A program made the position numbers and the translations under genes. The notes beneath the pieces are model-generated. The model was not told the DNA's origin and did not search any database. It worked only from the letters and a program-made list of their open reading frames with translations. Shown one piece after another: positions 16,976 through 27,105 of a stretch of DNA of 64,000 bases. Origin of the DNA: Acidithiobacillus acidisediminis (GTDB lineage: Bacteria > Pseudomonadota > Gammaproteobacteria > Acidithiobacillales > Acidithiobacillaceae); assembly GCF_023277115.1 (NCBI RefSeq), contig NZ_JALQCS010000001.1, forward strand, positions 496,001 to 560,000, written 5' to 3'. Each line of letters opens with the position of its first letter. Position 1 is the first letter of the stretch.

Positions 16976-18147
16976 GAGAAGAAGTTAGCAGACAGGTATC
17001 GGGAGTTCCATTCTGAACATGACCATTCTGTGTCTTCTCCCACAATATTGTAAAATCCTGGCCAATATTAGAAGTTTCCAGCAACACTTCCATCACCGAC
17101 AGTATCCTTCCAGTGTTCGGGATCCGCGATGCGCACTGAACCGAAGAAGGTATTACTGTAGGCTAGGGGAATAGTAGGCGGTACTGTCGTAGATCCTCCT
17201 GGAGGGCATTGCACTGGGACATGGTGGCCAGTACGGTGGGTAAGTCCCTGTAGTCAAAAGCCGCTGACCAAGCTTTGGCCCGGTCCATGCTGCGCAGGAA
17301 TGCGAGATTATGGAGCAACGAGTCGTGGACGACTAAGCATCCCACCTACTGGCCACTGAGGTCCAGTGAGCTACTATCAAGCGCGGTGTATGAGCGATTT
17401 CTGACATAGTTCAGGCGGCGCTCTGTTGCGGGTCCGGCTAGATATCGTTAGCCGGTACTCCGTCGATAAAGATGACCCCGGCAAAGAGCTCACGGAGTCG
17501 CTATTGCACCATCGTGAGGCCCAACGGCGTTGGGCAAGGTGTATGGCATAAGATCTACGGAAAAGCGCATATACGCTAACTATTTATATTACTTACCTTT
17601 GTTTGCTATCACTAAGACAACGATTTCTTGGCACAGAATATGCGTGCAAGTCTGGCCGTCTGGCTACAAAATCGCTGGCTGCTGCGGATGATTGCCAAGA
17701 AGGGTGTTTCCTTCCACCGGATCGTTTTTTGCGACGGTATTGTGGTGCGCGGGTCGCCCGCTGGCTCCAACTAACTGCGAGCAACGCATGCCCGTCCGAC
17801 TACGGCGCTCGAAACTTACGGCACCATGATCTAGCCATGGGTTGAATTGTTCAGGGATGGCCAAGGGAATTAGAGATATGGCAGGCCAAATAACCTTTGT
17901 AGAAAGCCCCGGTATAGAGCGGTGGCGCAGTAAATCAAGCATTAGTAGGGCCCCTCAGGGAAATTGGACAAGATCGTACCATGGCGTCAGTAGTTGATCT
18001 CTTCGCGCCGCGCTGTTTTTTGTCCCAGGCGAGTCCCCTGACGGGCGTTGAAGTGATCCTGACCGATGCCCTTTCCACCATGCGATATCTACGGACCAAG
18101 CCCATTGGTAAAGTGAGTAAGACAGACAACAGGACCCATTTTTCATC
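16976..18147. other. Non-coding or decayed region
   Basis: About 1.2 kb without a convincing gene. Fragments that might be remnants: a 60-codon minus-strand frame (17163-17345), and a plus-strand frame open from 17918, with an ATG at 17981, that ends at 18151 and overlaps the ABC ATPase start by ATGA. A 44-codon plus-strand frame with a hydrophobic/basic N-terminal half lies at 17640-17774. None matches a family that I recognise. Confidence 0.4.
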
Positions 18148-19053
18148 ATGAAAGCGCTCATTCACGCAAATGAAATACAATTCGCCTATTCCGGGAAGCC
18201 GATTCTCCTTGACGTCAACCTGCTTGTTTCGCGAGGGGAGATCGTCGCTTTACTAGGGGAAAATGGCGCTGGAAAAACAACTACCGTGCGTATTCTCTTG
18301 GGATTCCGGCGCCCAACTTCAGGATCGGTAACCGTCCTGGGGGAACATCCAGCATCACTATCTATGGCGGCACGTAGGAAGATTGGCATCATGCTCTAAG
18401 AAGAAGATGGCGCGTTATCTTCAATGCTGACCGTGAAGGAACATTTACAACAGGTTTGCGGCTATTATCCCCACCCTATTGCCCCGCAGCGTTGCGCAGA
18501 GATTACGGGGATTTCTCACCTCGCGGCAAAAAAGTACCGGGAGCTCTCCGGCGGGCAAAGACGGAGTCTTCAGTATGCCCTGGCGATTTGCGGGCACCCG
18601 GAACTGATCTTCCTTGATGAGCCCACCGTTGGTATAGATGTACGGACACGCCAGCAAATATGGGATCACCTCAGAGACTTGAAGGGCCATGGAACTGGCG
18701 TATTGTTGACCACTCACCACATGGAAGAAGCCGAAGCGCTCGCTGATCGAATCGTAGTTTTGAATAAGGGAAGAATCATCTTTTCAGGACCGGCATCAAC
18801 AATATCCGGTGCCAACTCATCGATCGTCATTAGTTGCCAGACATCCATACCAATCCAAACCCTTATTGCTCACCCTGCCGTGCTTTCTGTGAACACCGAA
18901 GGGAATACGATGCTCATTACAACAAAGGACTCTGACGCGATTATCCGGTGGCTCATCCAAATGGATGACCGCTTATCGGGAATAAGCATGAGAAAAAATA
19001 CCCTATCCGACCCATTTATGCGCTTGACTGGGGCTGAAGAGGATCATCTATGA
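18148..19053 (+). pseudogene. ABC exporter ATPase with in-frame stop
   Basis: Read through, this is a complete 301-residue ABC-2-type ATPase: Walker A GENGAGKTTTV, signature LSGGQRRSLQ, Walker B LIFLDEPTVGID and H-loop LLTTHHMEE. A TAA at 18397-18399 interrupts it after IGIML, in a place where the family usually has Gln, so a single CAA-to-TAA change would explain it. Walker A lies before and the signature after the stop, so neither piece is functional alone. The intact permease gene overlaps its end by four bases. Readthrough or a sequencing error cannot be excluded. Confidence 0.8.
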
Positions 19054-19796
19054 TACGCTCCTATTTTACGGAAACCGGCTGGGAACTCCGCGCTATGTTT
19101 CGAGAATATCCACTATGGATTCCCATCGTTCTGCTCCCCTCCTTACTTTTTTTGCTGTATGGAGTGCTCGCAAAACATACCGGAACTCCCAGTAATTATG
19201 AAGTATTTCGAAGCTTTGCCGCCATGATTACAGTGGAGAGCATGGCATCTGGGATATTCTCTATTGGTGTTGGAATATCTGCTGATCGGCAAGGGGGTGT
19301 GTTGCGATTGAAGCGATTATACCCGCTACCGCCAGGTACTTATATGGTATATAAAATTCTCTCACGTATGTTGTTATTCTACATGTCCATTTTCCTTCTT
19401 AGTCTTCTGTTATTGGCTTCCGGGTGGACTCCGTCATTTTCCGATTGGGTAGAGGCTGTTATATATGCTGTGCTCGGTGTAGCTCCATTTAGTGCCCTAG
19501 GTTTAACCATCGGACTCTTTTCTGGTAGCGTCAGTGCCGCTTCTGGGATTGCTAACATTGTCCTGATGTTTTTAGGGTTTGTTTCTGGCGTTTTTATTTC
19601 GTTGCACTCTCTCCCGGGCTTCCTGCAGAGAATGAGCATTATTTGGCCTTGCCATCAGGTTTATATCCTTTGCTACACTGCTATAAGTGGAAATCAGAAT
19701 CGAAACGCTATAATACTGCACCTGAGCATACTGTCCCTCGAGACTATCGCGCTCTTCTTGATAGTTGGGTATAAATGGCGGCGTTTGCCATTATAA
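19050..19796 (+). CDS. ABC-2 type permease
   Basis: The 248-residue membrane protein has about six helices in the arrangement of ABC-2 exporters, including the ISADRQGGVLRLKRLYPLPP cytoplasmic segment that in this family precedes the second helix pair. It starts with an ATG overlapping the ATPase stop (ATGA), so the two form one transporter. With the ATPase broken, this subunit is probably orphaned. Base composition is more AT-rich than in the preceding operons. Confidence 0.75.
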   Translation: MIRSYFTETGWELRAMFREYPLWIPIVLLPSLLFLLYGVLAKHTGTPSNYEVFRSFAAMITVESMASGIFSIGVGISADRQGGVLRLKRLYPLPPGTYMVYKILSRMLLFYMSIFLLSLLLLASGWTPSFSDWVEAVIYAVLGVAPFSALGLTIGLFSGSVSAASGIANIVLMFLGFVSGVFISLHSLPGFLQRMSIIWPCHQVYILCYTAISGNQNRNAIILHLSILSLETIALFLIVGYKWRRLPL

Positions 19797-20235
19797 ATTC
19801 AGGGCCTGTAAGAGTTGCCTGCTGCTGGCCTTCACCACAGCCAAGCACAGACCTGTAGCAGGCCGCGGAACAGGAGATGGTAATCCACCTATTCCATCAG
19901 CAGCCTGCTGACGTGATGATCCCATCTGTCCGCGATATGGGCGATCGCACCACGCCGGAAGAGAGATGGCTGGACAGGTTCGCCAACAATCCCTGCACCA
20001 TATATGCGCACCTTGCACTACATAGGCGCGAACTCACAAGCATTGTGCAGAGTTCACCTGGTCAATGCGCTTGATCCCCCCGATCTCCCTTCAATAGATG
20101 GGATGGCATAGACCTTGCTGAAACCCTCTAGTGAACACAAAGGTTTCCTTTGTCGTTGGAACTGTACGGTCTGAACGCAAAACGCAACAAGCCTTGCAAC
20201 GACAAAGAATTCCCGCATTCAGGAATGAGGCAATA
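19797..20235. other. Intergenic region, possible transposon remnant
   Basis: No supported gene is seen. A minus-strand 75-codon frame at 19791-20018 ends in a sequence rich in Leu, Gln and Ser that could be a transposase tail, but this is weak. The frame of the following ATPase is open back to 20131; its first part is unlike the family, so it is treated as leader. Confidence 0.35.
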
Positions 20236-20946
20236 ATGATAACTCCGACACCGCAAACCCAGGACACGGGCCCTCTGCTGGAATTGTGCAAGGTCAGTAA
20301 GGTGTATTACAGCGATACCGTCCAGACGCACGCCCTGGTTGAACTCAACCTACAGGTGAATCGTGGGGATTACGTGGCGCTCATGGGGCCCTCTGGCTCG
20401 GGCAAATCCACTTTGATGGCTATCCTCGGATTGCTGGACACCCCGACCGAGGGGGACTACCGCATGGATGGTCAGACCAGTTTGGGCTTGAACGAAGATC
20501 AGCGGGCGTCCATGCGCAACCAATATATCGGCTTCGTCTTTCAGTCCTTCAACTTGATTGGCGACCTGACCGTCGCAGAAAACGTTGCGCTGCCATTACG
20601 GTATCGGGGGGGTATCTCCAAGCAGGAACAACACGAACGGGTCATGACCCTATTGGCGCGCGTGGGCATGGAACACCGCGCCCAACATTTCCCGGCTCAG
20701 CTGTCCGGCGGTCAGGCCCAGCGGGTAGCGGTTGCCCGTGCCTTTATCGGGAGTCCATCCATCATTCTGGCAGATGAGCCAACGGGCAACCTCGATACGC
20801 ACGCAGGGGAACAGGTCATGGCGTTGATGGAAGAGGCGCGCCGCGAGAATGGCACGACCCTGTTCCTGGCCACCCACGATCCGGCCCATGCCGAGCGGGC
20901 GCAGCGGGTGTTGCACCTCCTGGATGGGCGCTTTGAAGATCGATAG
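20236..20946 (+). CDS. LolD/MacB-type ABC ATPase
   Basis: The 236-residue ATPase has Walker A GPSGSGKST, the MacB/LolD-typical Q-loop region (YIGFVFQSFNLIGDLT), signature LSGGQAQRVAVARA and Walker B IILADEPTGNLD. It would drive the FtsX-like permease encoded 37 bases downstream. The ATG at 20236 is preferred over an upstream start because AGGAATGAGG precedes it. It belongs to a four-gene tripartite efflux set. Confidence 0.9.
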   Translation: MITPTPQTQDTGPLLELCKVSKVYYSDTVQTHALVELNLQVNRGDYVALMGPSGSGKSTLMAILGLLDTPTEGDYRMDGQTSLGLNEDQRASMRNQYIGFVFQSFNLIGDLTVAENVALPLRYRGGISKQEQHERVMTLLARVGMEHRAQHFPAQLSGGQAQRVAVARAFIGSPSIILADEPTGNLDTHAGEQVMALMEEARRENGTTLFLATHDPAHAERAQRVLHLLDGRFEDR

Positions 20947-20983
20947 CCGGCCGCACGCACGATAGCGACAAGAAGGACCGAAC

Positions 20984-23407
20984 ATGACCCACTCTCTCTC
21001 GAGCGAGCTGCAGATCTTCTTCCGAAGGTTGTGGCAGCAGCGTCTCTACTTTGTCGTGTCGGCCCTCTTTTTGGGCTTGGCAACGGGGGTGGCGGGTGTC
21101 GGTTTTCAGGTCTTGTATGCCTTTCAATTGCAACCCCTGCCCTATGTCGATCCATCCCGTTTGGTCTTAATTCGCGAAGAAGCGCCAGCCATGGGCTTGG
21201 GCACTAGCCTCCAATCCAGTGCCAAGTTGCGTCAGGACTTGGATCGTGAAGCCGATAGCGGTATTCAAAGTACTGCGCTGATCTCCGACCAGAGCCAAAC
21301 CACCACAGCCCGCATCAACGGGGTGGTGGTTGCCTTGGACTACAAAGGTGTATCGCCGCAAGTCTTTCCATTGCTATTCAGCCGTCCAGTTCTTGGGGTT
21401 TGGCCAGAGCTTTCCAGTGGCAAAGCCGATGGCCCGCATCAAGCAGTGATCAGCTATGCCTTCTGGAAGCGGGCCTTTGGTGGCAATCCGAATGCGGTGA
21501 ACAGCGAGCTACAGGTAGCCGGTCAAAGCTATCGGATCACGGCAGTATTGCCCAAAGGGACGCAGATCGTTCCGGGCTCTTCCGCAGAGGTATTTATTCC
21601 GTTGGTCGTGCCAACAATTCAGGAAAACAATATCAATGAGTTTCTGTATGCCCGGCTGTCACCCGGAGCATCTCTCCACGAATTGAATGTCCGTTTGGCA
21701 GCGCTTACCGCACGCCTGCAAGCATTGATTCCGCCGCAGTTTCGTAGCTTTTTTAATGGCCTTCGGATTGACGCCATGCCACTGCGGAGCGCCTTCTTGC
21801 AGGAAATGGAGATGAGCCGCCTGCCCTGGTTGTATCTCGGCGTGGGGCTGTTTCTGTGGGTCATCGCCGTCTTCAACATTAGTAACTATGCCCTCTTGCG
21901 GCACCACGCTATCCTCCGCTCTCTGGGCATCCGCCAGATCTTGGGCGCGTCGCGCCTGGGGATCTTTGCCCAACTGCTGTTAGAGCAGATCCCTATTTTT
22001 TTGCTAGGCCTGTTCATCGCCGTGCCGATCGCCGGCTTGGGAAGCCGGTGGCTGTCGGAGAGCGTGTTCTCCACCAAGGGGGACGGCTACCACTTGTTTC
22101 CTTTGCATTTCAATATTGGGGTGTTGGTTTTCGTGTTGGCCTTGCTCTTGATGGGGGTCATGATCGCTCTCGTCCTGCCATTGTTCCGGAGCCGCCCCGC
22201 TTCGCTGCGCGAGGCAATTGCTGGAGATGAGCGAACTGCCAGTCTGAGCAAGGGGATGCAGCGTTTGCTTCAGGTAGCCAGCGGTGTGCAGGTGGCCTTG
22301 GCCATTGCGGTATTAGGGGTTGCGCTGAGCCTGACCACCAGCGCCCTGATCTTAGGATATCGTCCATTGGGGTTTGACCCCGAGGGCGTGTTCTATGCCA
22401 CCTTGTATTTCCCGCCGGGCCATGCCAACGATGCCAGCCTGCGCACGGTTCAGGGGGCGTTGCGGTCGGTTCCTTATGTGCATGGTGCGGCCTTTGCGTC
22501 GACTCTTCCGTGGCAAGGCGACATTATGGACGGCAATTTTTCCAGCCGGCAGCGGACGGGTATGGCGATTTTTGAGCCTACCACAGGCGAATTGTTCTCT
22601 TTACTGCATATTCCACTAGAAGGAGGGCAAGCCCTTCCTCCGCTCTCTGCCCCAATACAAGGGAACCCCATATGGATCGGTTCAGACGCCTGCAAAAGGT
22701 ACTATCCCGATCAGGATTGTGTTGGAAAGATCCTACATTTAGGTCCGCAGTCTAGTCCGAAGACGAACCCTATCTCGGGCGTCTACGCGCCCATCTCTTG
22801 GAGCTTGCACAGCGTGATGCGACACAGGGTTGGTATGATGTACATACCTCTGAACACACCCGTCGGACAACGTCATTTCTTGTCTACCTTAGGAAACGTG
22901 CAACTTGTCATGCGCCTGTCTCCTGAGTCGAGTGCCGCACGAACCGAAGTGCGTAACGCCATTCACCTTGCACTGCCAGGCGCAGTCCTGGCAAACATTC
23001 ACTCTTATGCCGAGCTGATCCATAAACGCCGCGCCGACTTTCTTGCCTTCGATGCCGTGCTGGTGGTGTTCGCGCTGCTGGCCACCTTCATCAGCCTCTT
23101 CGGGGTCTATGTGGTACAAGGCGCTGTGCAGTCGGCGCGCGGCTCTGAATACCGAGTTCGCCGGCTTCTCGGGGCCCAGATCCATCACTTCCGTCGCCGC
23201 GCCCTTGCGGAACAGGCTCGGATCCTCCTCCCCGGCGTGATCTTGGGGATCGCTGTTGCCGCCGCCTTGGCGCGGGCGATGAGCACCCAATTTCCGCACG
23301 CACTGCTCTATTTGGCCCCAGCACTGATTGTGGTGCTTCCTCTGGTGCTGCTGGTGTACTGGCTCAGTACTTGGTGGCCTATCCGCAAGGTACTGCGCAA
23401 TGGCTGA
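20984..23407 (+). CDS. FtsX-like ABC permease, MacB type
   Basis: The 807-residue protein has an N-terminal helix, a large periplasmic MacB-type domain, a first FtsX-like membrane block (about residues 270-430) with an LGIRQILGASRLGIFAQLL motif, a second periplasmic part and a final FtsX block at the C-terminus with RRLLGAQIHHFRRRALAEQA. This duplicated ADOP-like layout occurs in exporters that use mechanotransmission rather than a transmembrane channel. Together with the neighbouring ATPase, adaptor and TolC it forms a complete envelope-spanning pump. Confidence 0.85.
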   Translation: MTHSLSSELQIFFRRLWQQRLYFVVSALFLGLATGVAGVGFQVLYAFQLQPLPYVDPSRLVLIREEAPAMGLGTSLQSSAKLRQDLDREADSGIQSTALISDQSQTTTARINGVVVALDYKGVSPQVFPLLFSRPVLGVWPELSSGKADGPHQAVISYAFWKRAFGGNPNAVNSELQVAGQSYRITAVLPKGTQIVPGSSAEVFIPLVVPTIQENNINEFLYARLSPGASLHELNVRLAALTARLQALIPPQFRSFFNGLRIDAMPLRSAFLQEMEMSRLPWLYLGVGLFLWVIAVFNISNYALLRHHAILRSLGIRQILGASRLGIFAQLLLEQIPIFLLGLFIAVPIAGLGSRWLSESVFSTKGDGYHLFPLHFNIGVLVFVLALLLMGVMIALVLPLFRSRPASLREAIAGDERTASLSKGMQRLLQVASGVQVALAIAVLGVALSLTTSALILGYRPLGFDPEGVFYATLYFPPGHANDASLRTVQGALRSVPYVHGAAFASTLPWQGDIMDGNFSSRQRTGMAIFEPTTGELFSLLHIPLEGGQALPPLSAPIQGNPIWIGSDACKRYYPDQDCVGKILHLGPQSSPKTNPISGVYAPISWSLHSVMRHRVGMMYIPLNTPVGQRHFLSTLGNVQLVMRLSPESSAARTEVRNAIHLALPGAVLANIHSYAELIHKRRADFLAFDAVLVVFALLATFISLFGVYVVQGAVQSARGSEYRVRRLLGAQIHHFRRRALAEQARILLPGVILGIAVAAALARAMSTQFPHALLYLAPALIVVLPLVLLVYWLSTWWPIRKVLRNG

Positions 23408-23460
23408 CCCGAATCGATTGACGAAATCTTGATAGCCGCGACAGATCCCGGAGCGTTTGC

Positions 23461-24726
23461 ATGCCTGATATTGCAATACCACAAAAGGAGATTCAGCGCC
23501 GAAAAAATCGGCGCTGGCTCTTGATTCTGCTGTTCTTCGTGCTGGCTATTCTCAGCTTTGCATTGCTCTGGTGGTTCATTCCCAACGGTCCGTCCGTCTC
23601 TCGCAACAATCTCCTGCTGGGCACGGTCCAACAAGGTAAGTTCGTGGTCCGAATTCGCGCGCCGGGCGATCTGAAAGCGCGGGATGAGCGTTGGATCACC
23701 AGCCGGGTCGGGGGCACCATCGAAAGCCTCCTTGTACACCCGGGCAGTGAGGTTCATCCCCAGTCCCCCCTGCTGCGCCTGCAAGACCCGACTTTGCACA
23801 CCCGGCTCATTCAGGCGCAGTCGGCACTGGCGCAAGCTCGGGCCAGCGCGATAGCCAATGCATCGCAACTGGAAGATCAGCTCTACTCCCTGAAAAGTAC
23901 ATTGGCCTCCGCCCGTTCGGCGGCAACCAGCGCCAAGATGGAACTCGAGGCAGATTCGAGCCTCATGAAGGAACACGTCATCTCCCGCCTGCGCTACGAA
24001 ACGGATCAGCTCCATGCCACCGATACTACTCGGCAGGTACGGGTGCTTCAGGAACGGGTTGCGGTCTTTCAGCAGAATATTGCCGCACAGGCTCAAGGGC
24101 AACAGGCCGTCATTGCTTCCCAACAGGCAAGCCTCGCGGCAGTAATGGCCGATATGAAAGCACTGCGCCCCACTGCACCGATGACAGGCATCGTGCAGGA
24201 CGTGTCCGTACATGCCGGACAACAGATCGCACCGGGAACGGCCATAGCGCGAATTGCCAACCAGCAGAGCCTCGAAGCGATGTTGGCCGTATCGCCAGGC
24301 GATGCAGAGGAAATCTCCCGCCAGCTACCCGTGCAGATCCTGGTTCCTGGCGCCAATGCCCAGGTGATCGCCGGACGGGTGTCCCGGGTCTCGCCCAACG
24401 TGGTGCATGGATCTGTGCCGGTTACCGTGGAATTGTTGGGTACACTCCCCAAAGGAGTCCGGCCCGACTTGGCGGTTACCGGAGTCATCCGTGCCCGCAG
24501 CATTCCCCATACCCTCTATGTCTCTCGTCCGGTGGGGGTGGAGCCCAACAGCGTGACCAATGTCTATGTGCTTTCCGCCCAGGGTGACCGCGCGTTACGG
24601 CGTGAAATTCGTGTTGGAGCGGCCTCGTCATCCAGCATTCAGGTACTGTCAGGCCTTCGCCCAGGAGAGCAGATCGTGCTCTCTAACACGGAGGGTTGGG
24701 GTAAATCTATGCGGGTGCGCACATGA
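23461..24726 (+). CDS. Periplasmic adaptor (membrane fusion) protein
   Basis: The 421-residue protein has an N-terminal membrane helix (about residues 17-40), split biotinyl-lipoyl halves, a long coiled-coil hairpin (about residues 115-220, rich in Ala, Gln and Leu) and a beta-barrel. The motif APMTGIVQDVSVHAGQQIAPG marks the second lipoyl half. It would link the FtsX-like permease to the TolC channel encoded next, whose ATG overlaps its stop by four bases. Confidence 0.85.
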   Translation: MPDIAIPQKEIQRRKNRRWLLILLFFVLAILSFALLWWFIPNGPSVSRNNLLLGTVQQGKFVVRIRAPGDLKARDERWITSRVGGTIESLLVHPGSEVHPQSPLLRLQDPTLHTRLIQAQSALAQARASAIANASQLEDQLYSLKSTLASARSAATSAKMELEADSSLMKEHVISRLRYETDQLHATDTTRQVRVLQERVAVFQQNIAAQAQGQQAVIASQQASLAAVMADMKALRPTAPMTGIVQDVSVHAGQQIAPGTAIARIANQQSLEAMLAVSPGDAEEISRQLPVQILVPGANAQVIAGRVSRVSPNVVHGSVPVTVELLGTLPKGVRPDLAVTGVIRARSIPHTLYVSRPVGVEPNSVTNVYVLSAQGDRALRREIRVGAASSSSIQVLSGLRPGEQIVLSNTEGWGKSMRVRT

Positions 24727-26114
24727 AGTATTGGCGAATTGCGGGGAGTGCCATTCTCCTGTCTGCGTTCGGGTGTAGCATGGCCTCCGCCAGTACGTTA
24801 TGGCAATTCTGGCAAGCTGTACAGGACCACGATCCTCAGCTTCGCTTCTATCGGGATCGTTTGCAGGGTGCGTCCCAGGCACAGCCCTTGGCCCTCGCCG
24901 CGCTCTTACCACAGGTACAGGCCGATGCTGCCCTGCAATGGGCGACCAACGACGAGACCGAGCGAGAATACAGCACGGGGCCGCTGGCCCGCATTCAGGC
25001 ACCGTATCGCAGCAAGAGTTGGCAGGTACAGATCAGTCAGGCGGTGTTCAACTGGGCGGCCTTGCAGGACTATCGGGCGAGTGGTGATCAGGTGGCGGCG
25101 GCAGCAGCGCAGTATCAGCAGTCGTTTCAAGATCTGGAGAGCGCTGCCATTCAGGCCTATGTCCACTGGTTGGTAGCGGCTGCCAATCTGCACAATACCC
25201 GAATGGCGCAGCGTGGCTTCACACACTCGGCGTTTACCGCCAAGGCGCTCTATCAGTCAGGAAAAACCGGTATTTTGGGTGCCGAGGAAACCCAGGTCGC
25301 GCTACTCAGCAATCAGGCGGGCTTGGCGCAAAGCTCGGCAGTGCTCCATGCTGCCGATGCAACCCTGCAACAGTTCACGGGCATCGTGCCCAGCCTGCAC
25401 GTGCCACGTTTACCGCAGCGCTTGGCATTACCCATCCACTCTCTGGCCTACTGGTTACGTTTGGCGCGGATACACAGCCCGATCCTGGCGGCTGCAACAG
25501 CAGATCTGCACGCCCGTCAAAAGCAGACATCCGCCGCTTGGGGCGGATTTTTGCCTCAACTCTCCCTGGTGCTCCTGCATCAATGGCAATCCGAGAATGG
25601 TCCACTGTACTACGAGATCGGTAATCAGAGCGGCAGCTACTCCAATCCCTACCGCAGTAACAGTAACAGCGTAGGCTTACAGTTGACTTGGTCCATTTTC
25701 TCTGGTGGGAGCCAGCAAGCACAGCTTTCGCAGGCACAATATCGGCAGGAACAGGCCTTTGCCAGCCTGCAGGCAGAGCGGCGGTCTGTAGAGCAATCTC
25801 TGCGCGCCACCTTCGCCAGCTACCAGTCGGCCCGCCATCGTGCGCAGCTGTACCGCCATGCCTTGCGTGTGGCTGACCGGGCCAGTAAGGCAGCAGATGA
25901 TGGCGTTCGCGCCGGTCTGGTGTCGGAAAACAATGCCATCATCGATCGACAGAATGCCCTGCAGGTGCGCAACGAGCTTAACCAGGCGAATGCTGATCTG
26001 CTGGATAGCTACGCAACCCTCTCAGCGGCCGCAGGCGTCCTATCTCCCACCGTTCTGCACCACGTATCGCGCTTATTGACTACCTCAACACCGTCTCTAC
26101 CACGCACTGAATAA
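24723..26114 (+). CDS. TolC-type outer-membrane efflux protein
   Basis: The 463-residue product starts with a signal peptide (cleavage near MASAST) and contains the two repeated outer-membrane-factor domains, with alternating helix and strand sequence; the Cys near residue 18 lies inside the hydrophobic core and may be a lipobox (FGCSMAS). It completes the MacB-type pump. The start overlaps the adaptor gene. Related but distinct from the second TolC-type protein at 52384. Confidence 0.85.
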   Translation: MKYWRIAGSAILLSAFGCSMASASTLWQFWQAVQDHDPQLRFYRDRLQGASQAQPLALAALLPQVQADAALQWATNDETEREYSTGPLARIQAPYRSKSWQVQISQAVFNWAALQDYRASGDQVAAAAAQYQQSFQDLESAAIQAYVHWLVAAANLHNTRMAQRGFTHSAFTAKALYQSGKTGILGAEETQVALLSNQAGLAQSSAVLHAADATLQQFTGIVPSLHVPRLPQRLALPIHSLAYWLRLARIHSPILAAATADLHARQKQTSAAWGGFLPQLSLVLLHQWQSENGPLYYEIGNQSGSYSNPYRSNSNSVGLQLTWSIFSGGSQQAQLSQAQYRQEQAFASLQAERRSVEQSLRATFASYQSARHRAQLYRHALRVADRASKAADDGVRAGLVSENNAIIDRQNALQVRNELNQANADLLDSYATLSAAAGVLSPTVLHHVSRLLTTSTPSLPRTE

Positions 26115-26196
26115 GCCTTACTGGCAGAGGAGAATTTCTTCCACCGCAATCAGTGCAATCGACACACCACGAAACCATAGGAACAGGAGATATCCG

Positions 26197-26418
26197 ATGA
26201 CAAGGTTGGTAGCACTCAGATCGATACAATGCATCAAATCTACCCAACGCCGGTATTTAGTGGCCTTGCTTGGCATCGCATGGCTTACAGTGCCCACCAG
26301 CGCGTTGGCGGCAGAGCATCTTGTTGTCCGTGAACTGGCCCATATCGCTGTTCCTGCGGGGGGTAAAATATGGTTCAACATGGCTGCGCGAAGTGTGGGG
26401 GAACGCTTTGTTCAATGA
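26197..26418 (+). CDS. Small secreted protein, unknown function
   Basis: The 73-residue product has a clear signal peptide (basic start, hydrophobic core around residues 21-34, cleavage near ALAAEH), leaving about 35 residues. AGGAG precedes the ATG. It lies 82 bases after tolC. Its last codons run into a duplicated ABC-ATPase fragment (from 26414), so the natural C-terminus may have been lost. Confidence 0.45.
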   Translation: MTRLVALRSIQCIKSTQRRYLVALLGIAWLTVPTSALAAEHLVVRELAHIAVPAGGKIWFNMAARSVGERFVQ

Positions 26419-26499
26419 AATATAATTCAGCTATTCAGGGAAGCCGATTCTCCTTGACGTCAATCTGCTCGTTTCGCCAGGAGAGATCGTCGCTTTACT
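26414..26499 (+). pseudogene. Duplicated 5' fragment of the ABC exporter ATPase gene
   Basis: These 86 bases align without gaps to 18169-18254, the start of the interrupted ATPase gene, with 8 differences by eye (about 91% identity). In the matching frame there is a TAA after three codons, so it is not coding. The sequence after 26500 does not resemble the ATPase. Both copies have the same orientation and bracket the MacB-type efflux cassette. Confidence 0.75.
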
Positions 26500-26638
26500 T
26501 CCCGATCAGCAGATCCGGCTCGATCTATCTCCGTCCGGTCCTGCGGTTCTTTGGACTGAAAGGATTTTTGGGACGCCCTAGCTTCCAGCAGTGTCCACCC
26601 ACCGAATTCGCCCCCTACCACGCACATTGTGGAGCCTA

Positions 26639-26968
26639 CTAATGTCGGAATTTCAATTTCTGTTTGAATTTTAAATAGAAATATGATGATCCTAATGAAA
26701 TAATAGCAATAAATATAATAAACTCAATTTCTCTATGTTGCTGCGGAATTAGGATTGAAAATGAAATCGCCAGAAATATTACCAAACGTTTTTTCATATC
26801 TTCTATCCTGTGGTCTTCAGGCTTGGAGAAAGCAATACTTAACGTTGAGTAAAGGAACAGGCCGAGCAATGCCGGAATAATATCCAAGAAAGAAAACCCA
26901 ATGAAATAAATCGACACCAGAGATAGCAAGACCCCAGTACCAAAATAAAATATTCTGAAGTTTTTCAT
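26639..26968 (-). CDS. Hypothetical membrane protein, AT-rich gene
   Basis: The 109-residue product is predicted to have four hydrophobic segments (for example VLLSLVSIYFIGFSFLDIIP and VIFLAISFSILIP) separated by a charged loop around residues 50-62. No family is recognised. The gene is much richer in A and T than its neighbours, which suggests acquisition by transfer. It sits in the accessory zone before the integrase remnant. Confidence 0.5.
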   Translation of the reverse strand: MKNFRIFYFGTGVLLSLVSIYFIGFSFLDIIPALLGLFLYSTLSIAFSKPEDHRIEDMKKRLVIFLAISFSILIPQQHREIEFIIFIAIISLGSSYFYLKFKQKLKFRH

Positions 26969-27105
26969 GAAATTACTCTCTGTTTTAAAGTGGGAAAGAA
27001 TAAACCAAATGGTACAGCCAGCCGTTCAAATTCCGTCGACCACGGCGTGGGCGAAGCCTACTGTAGGGGGCCGGGTGGAATGCCGGGTTGGACGATGAAA
27101 GGATA

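Noticed and set aside
17640-17774. A 44-residue hydrophobic/basic peptide as a bacteriocin for the nearby ABC exporter.
   Set aside because: No ribosome site, leader motif or modification genes; the exporter ATPase is broken. Kept only as part of the gap description.
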